Source of the DNA: Streptomyces sp. PCS3-D2
Lineage (GTDB): Bacteria > Actinomycetota > Actinomycetes > Streptomycetales > Streptomycetaceae
Assembly: GCF_000612545.2 (NCBI RefSeq)
Contig: NZ_CP097800.1
Coordinates: forward strand, 5,220,501 to 5,284,500
Direction: 5' to 3'
DNA length: 64,000 nucleotides
Shown: piece by piece, positions 60,951 to 64,000 of the stretch
How the letters are laid out: every line of letters starts with the position of its first letter
Position numbering within the stretch: position 1 is the stretch's first letter
The notes under the pieces: model-generated
Databases searched by the model: none
Seen by the model: the letters and a program-made list of their open reading frames with translations, nothing else
Told to the model about the DNA's origin: nothing
Translations under genes and position numbers: made by a program

Positions 60951-61628
60951 GTGACCGATCACGGCCCGCACACGGAGCAGACGGCGCCCGCCAGGGCGGC
61001 CGTGGGCTGCGTCCTCGTCGCCGTTGAGTCGGACTGGACAGCCGCCGAGACGACACACCTCGTCAGGTCTGCGCGCTGGCTTTCGGAACAGCGCGTCACC
61101 CCGCTCGCTGTATCGCCTGGGGTAGGCCGCCGTGCCGCAGCCCTTCAGCTCTTGCAGGTAACAACGCTTATCAGCCACGGCGTTGACGTAGAGCTGAAAG
61201 ACCGCAGGGTCCGCGACCTTCGCGCTGAAGGCTGGACCATCGACGGGCCGCCCCCTCCCGTACTCACCACACTGCCGACGCCCATTCCGCCGGACAGCCA
61301 GGGACCGCCGAGCAGCCTGGCGCTACCTGCTCTGGAGCAGCCGCACGTACTCGATCTCTTCCAGAGCCAGTTGGTCCGCACACTGCAACGAATGTCCAGC
61401 GCCGACCTCGCAAGGCTCCGCCGCAAGCTCGCCCGTCTGAAGCGGCAGATCCAGAGGGTCCTGGACCGGTTGCTGGGGGGCGTCGGCTACGAGTTCGTCT
61501 CCTACGTACCACCCCACGACACATCGCCATGTGGACTGCCCAGGATGGCTTCCCCTGAGATCCCACGCGGGCCACAGCCCGGTCTCCACCTCGATGCCCC
61601 AGTACACCCCTGGGCGCTCGCTGCCTGA
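60951..61628 (+). CDS. Unknown rightward protein in the tail module
   Basis: A 225-residue protein with an alpha/beta N-terminus (CVLVAVESDWTAAETTHLVRSARWL) and a basic helical segment in the second half (LARLRRKLARLKRQIQRVLDRL), which could bind nucleic acid. The C-terminus is Pro-rich. It runs against the structural operon, so it is probably a moron. GTG 60951; no good ribosome site, so it may be leaderless. Confidence 0.6.
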   Translation: MTDHGPHTEQTAPARAAVGCVLVAVESDWTAAETTHLVRSARWLSEQRVTPLAVSPGVGRRAAALQLLQVTTLISHGVDVELKDRRVRDLRAEGWTIDGPPPPVLTTLPTPIPPDSQGPPSSLALPALEQPHVLDLFQSQLVRTLQRMSSADLARLRRKLARLKRQIQRVLDRLLGGVGYEFVSYVPPHDTSPCGLPRMASPEIPRGPQPGLHLDAPVHPWALAA

Positions 61629-61676
61629 TCTCCGGAACAGGCGGCTGCTGCGCCTGTTCATCGACCTGGAGTTCCA

Positions 61677-61916
61677 GTGCAGCTCATCAACATCACCGTG
61701 TCCGCGATCGCGGAGAACGGAACGGAATCGACCCTCATCGCACTCGGTGCGGCGGTCCTCGGGCCGCCCGTGACAAAGCGGCTCGTCGGCCTCACGCGGG
61801 AGTTCTGGGGGCCCAAGGTGACGCGGCTCCGCCGGGTGATCGCGGACCGTGTGGCGCCCCCCGAGCCCGCCGAAGACCGGACCGAGGAGGTCGTCCACCT
61901 CTCCGAGCGCGTCTGA
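61677..61916 (+). CDS. Small rightward protein in the tail module
   Basis: A 79-residue protein with one hydrophobic stretch (STLIALGAAVLGPPV) and a charged C-terminal half (RLRRVIADRVAPPEPAEDRTEE). GTG 61677 follows CTGGAGTTCCA. Probably cotranscribed with the 60951 gene. Could be membrane associated. Function unknown. Confidence 0.55.
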   Translation: MQLINITVSAIAENGTESTLIALGAAVLGPPVTKRLVGLTREFWGPKVTRLRRVIADRVAPPEPAEDRTEEVVHLSERV

Positions 61917-61964
61917 CCCAGTTCGTGAGGGCGGGGGCCGTCGCGGCTCCCGCCCCCGCGCATC

Positions 61965-62396
61965 TCACTCCGAAGCGGTGGCGCTGACCTGGTACCGCTG
62001 GACGCACGTCGCGAAGTCCCCTGTCGCGGAAGGGTCTGCCCCCTCATCCACGATGAGCTCGCGAGCCCAAATCCTGCTGCCCTGCACACTGAGCGGCTGC
62101 TGCCACTCACCGGCTGCCGTCCGGCCGAGGAACCCGTGGCGTACGCCGTCGGCCAGCCATTCCGCCTGATCGACGCGGGCGCCCACGATGGTCACCTGGT
62201 AGGTGAGATGGGCGTCCTCCCCGGCGTCGGAGAACGGTGCTCCGTCCACGGGTCCCCCCAGCGGGTAGAGGACGGTGTACGGCAGCGGCGCCGGCCGCCC
62301 GTCCACCAGGGGTAGCGAGCCGAGCCCGCACGGCCTTCTGGTTGCCGTGACCAGCATGGCCCGGACCGCAGCTGTGATCGGGGCGCGGTCGATCAT
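61965..62396 (-). CDS. Tail terminator / completion protein
   Basis: A 143-residue protein of the siphoviral tail terminator type: RAPITAAVRAMLVTATRRPCG helix, PYTVLYPLGGPVDGAPFSDAGEDAHLTYQVTIVG (the beta core that caps the tail tube). Position between HK97 gp10-like gene and tail tube supports it. ATG 62396 overlaps the previous stop (ATGA). Confidence 0.78.
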   Translation of the reverse strand: MIDRAPITAAVRAMLVTATRRPCGLGSLPLVDGRPAPLPYTVLYPLGGPVDGAPFSDAGEDAHLTYQVTIVGARVDQAEWLADGVRHGFLGRTAAGEWQQPLSVQGSRIWARELIVDEGADPSATGDFATCVQRYQVSATASE

Positions 62397-62632
62397 TCCG
62401 GGCCTCCGGCGAAGTGCGCGGCGGCCGGTCCTTCGATCGAGAGGACGCCGTACCGGCACAGGCCGAGCGCGTCCCACTCTGTGACGCCCGGCGTCGTGAT
62501 GATGGACAAGGCGCGTTCGCCGTCGCCGTCCAGCATCTCGGCGACGATCACGGCCCGGGACAGGATCCCTCGCTCGTGCCCGCCCAGGACTTCGGTCAGC
62601 GCCATCTCAACGTCGGTGGACAGCTCGCTCAC
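62393..62632 (-). CDS. Small connector-module protein
   Basis: A 79-residue acidic protein (ELSTDVEMALTEVLGGHERGILSRAVIVAEMLDGDGER, then ITTPGVTEWDALGLCRYGV) of a type common in actinophage head-tail modules. It overlaps both neighbours by four bases. Function unknown. Confidence 0.7.
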   Translation of the reverse strand: MSELSTDVEMALTEVLGGHERGILSRAVIVAEMLDGDGERALSIITTPGVTEWDALGLCRYGVLSIEGPAAAHFAGGPE

Positions 62633-63039
62633 AGGGCACGCTCCACAGCCGCACCGAGGAGCCGCACGACGGTCGGTCCCGTGGCTTCCAGGGCAGGCCC
62701 GGCGTGCGGGAATGGCGGCTGGGCGTACCGGCGGCCGAGGGAGTCCGTGCCGACGAAGCCGTACTCCAGCCGCCGGGCCTGCGGGGCGCTGGTGCCGACC
62801 TCCGCGACCCACACCGGGCCGCCGCCGTGGACCTCCGACCGCCACGATGCGCGGTACTGGCCGGTGATCACCCGCGGGCCCGGACGGCCGGAAGCGCGGG
62901 CCCGGACCGCTGCGACGATCGCCGCCGCGCTGAAACGCACCGCGGCCTCGGACTCGCCGCGCAGCACCAGCGCGCCCTGGTCGAGAGCAGCCGCAAGGGC
63001 GGCGGGGTGGTTGAAGGAGCCGGCCTTCTTCTTGCTCAC
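62629..63039 (-). CDS. HK97 gp10-like head-tail connector protein
   Basis: A 136-residue protein. SEAAVRFSAAAIVAAVRARASGRPGPRVITGQYRASWRSEV and a C-terminal RRLEYGFVGTDSLGRRYAQPPFPHAGPALEAT match the gp10 family (tail completion). GTG 63039 overlaps the preceding stop (GTGA). Confidence 0.85.
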   Translation of the reverse strand: MSKKKAGSFNHPAALAAALDQGALVLRGESEAAVRFSAAAIVAAVRARASGRPGPRVITGQYRASWRSEVHGGGPVWVAEVGTSAPQARRLEYGFVGTDSLGRRYAQPPFPHAGPALEATGPTVVRLLGAAVERAL

Positions 63040-63446
63040 GATGCGCTCCGGTCGCGCTGCTCCAGCCACACCGTCCGCAGCACCGGGAAGGAGGACACCT
63101 CGCCCAGCGTGGTCACCTCGTACGTACGGCCCACGGCCTGGGTGTCACGGGCCTCCTTCACCAGCACCTCGTCGTGGTCCTCCAGCTCCGCGGCCTCCAG
63201 CGGCAGGAGCAGCCGGTACCCGGCCCGGATCTCCTCCTCCCACGCCCCGTCTCGGCCCCGGGAGCGGATCTTCTCCTGCTGCGGGTACAGCCCGGCCTTG
63301 CCCTCGTACACGATGAGGGGGGCGGCCGGGACGAGCGCACCGGTCGCCGGGTCCAGGACGTCTTCCCCGCCAACCCGGATCACACGGACCTTGTCCGGCA
63401 TCATGTGGCGCTCGGCGAAGAGGGCGATGCCGCGAGCGTTAAGCAC
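63036..63446 (-). CDS. DUF6093 connector-module protein
   Basis: A 136-residue protein resembling DUF6093: ERHMMPDKVRVIRVGGEDVLDPATG, YEGKAGLYPQQEK, RLLLPLEAAELEDHDEVLV. It probably acts as a head-tail stopper protein. GTG 63446 lies inside the end of the upstream gene (8-base overlap). Confidence 0.8.
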   Translation of the reverse strand: MLNARGIALFAERHMMPDKVRVIRVGGEDVLDPATGALVPAAPLIVYEGKAGLYPQQEKIRSRGRDGAWEEEIRAGYRLLLPLEAAELEDHDEVLVKEARDTQAVGRTYEVTTLGEVSSFPVLRTVWLEQRDRSAS

Positions 63447-63807
63447 TGGCAGCCCACTCCCGCAGCTGTGCCAGGACCCCGCGGGTCAGCTCGCCAGGCT
63501 GGCCGTCGAGGTCATCGCGGTTCAGCACGGCCTCGTCGAGCTTCTGCCACTGCACCGCATCCAGGAACTGGATCACAACGTGCCGCAGATCCGCCGGCTC
63601 GGCCATCACCTCTGCGAGACCGTCGAAACCGAACCCCTGCCACTCGGTCTTCACGTACAGGGTGACTTCCGGGGCCTCGCCCGGGGCCTGCATGACCCTG
63701 TAGACCTCCACAGCCGCAGAGACGTCTTGGCCGTCGAGCTCGATCACCGGAGGCTCATCGTGGGGTGCGGCGATCCGAATGCGACGGGACCGATCGAAGT
63801 TGCTCAT
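63439..63807 (-). CDS. Unknown protein of the head-tail module
   Basis: A 122-residue protein with beta strands (VIELDGQDVSAAVEVYRVMQAPGEAPEVTLYVK) and an acidic helix. Position just upstream of the DUF6093 gene suggests a structural part. ATG 63807; ribosome site weak. Confidence 0.7.
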   Translation of the reverse strand: MSNFDRSRRIRIAAPHDEPPVIELDGQDVSAAVEVYRVMQAPGEAPEVTLYVKTEWQGFGFDGLAEVMAEPADLRHVVIQFLDAVQWQKLDEAVLNRDDLDGQPGELTRGVLAQLREWAASA

Positions 63808-63889
63808 GGTCTGGACACTAGGTGTGCGAAACGCACGCCAACCTGGTCGTTCCCATACGACCGACCCAAGGGCTGATGATCCTGGACCG

Positions 63890-64000
63890 GTGAAAACGGA
63901 ACACCTCATTGCCCTCTGGGGGTGGCCCGTGGCCCTCCTGACCGCCTTCGCGGCGACCGCCCTCGGCGTTCACCTCAACGCCCGCGCGACGCAGCGGCGA
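63890..64000 (+). CDS. Membrane protein start, cut by window edge
   Basis: A rightward frame from GTG 63890 with a single N-terminal membrane segment (LIALWGWPVALLTAFAATALGV) continues past the window. It again faces the structural operon. Only 37 residues are visible. It may be another moron. Confidence 0.5.
   Translation, partial: MKTEHLIALWGWPVALLTAFAATALGVHLNARATQRR

Overview
The window is high-GC actinobacterial DNA, almost certainly Streptomyces. The evidence is the codon bias, the GTG/TTG starts, a homodimeric AceE-type pyruvate dehydrogenase E1 next to a DUF3052 gene and a TerD gene set, and DUF4429, DUF4383, FmdB, DUF5999 and WhiB-like proteins. It falls into two parts that meet at a tRNA-Val(UAC) gene at 22203-22274.

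Part one (1-22200) is chromosome. It starts inside an aldo/keto reductase, followed by a decayed GntR regulator, a DUF4429/SHOCT protein, an alpha/beta hydrolase, a TetR regulator, a secreted I36-type inhibitor, a potassium channel, aceE, DUF3052 and a peroxiredoxin. Next is a tellurite/stress (ter) island: two tandem TerD genes, a TerC-like DUF475 membrane protein, a TerA-like protein, a divergent third TerD, and a tightly overlapping four-gene enzyme operon (HpcH-like aldolase, PRTase-StiP fusion, HAD phosphatase, O-methyltransferase). FmdB, DUF4383 and coiled-coil genes close this part.

Part two (22275-64000) is a siphovirus-type prophage that runs off the right edge. Nearly all its genes read leftward. 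The early/middle region (22608-39160) is built from operons. Five of them follow near-identical promoter/operator boxes (TTGAC-N17-TAGAAT, with TAGATA or related repeats around the -10), and several are separated by terminator hairpins. They encode a ParB-like nuclease, a PAPS-reductase-like protein, a degenerate N6-methylase, a DUF3560 protein, a WhiB-like regulator, a DnaD-like HTH protein, a PD-(D/E)XK nuclease, a RecA/Sak4-like ATPase and many small unknown proteins. Rightward genes (CoiA-like nuclease 39517-40698; XRE regulator 42916-44160) frame a regulatory module of ATP-binding, DUF5999 and LuxR-type proteins. After that come a CutA gene, lysis genes (coiled-coil membrane protein, amidase with LysM, holin-like) and the tail module: receptor-binding fibre, Gp37-like protein, upper baseplate protein, distal tail protein, a roughly 1650-residue tape measure, a tail chaperone pair joined by a -1 frameshift, and the tail tube. 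The head-tail connector genes end the window.

Four or five genes oriented against the structural operon (an HNH-like protein, two unknowns between tail tube and tail terminator, and a membrane protein cut by the window edge) look like morons. No integrase, terminase, portal or capsid gene is in view. They should lie to the right, with attR.
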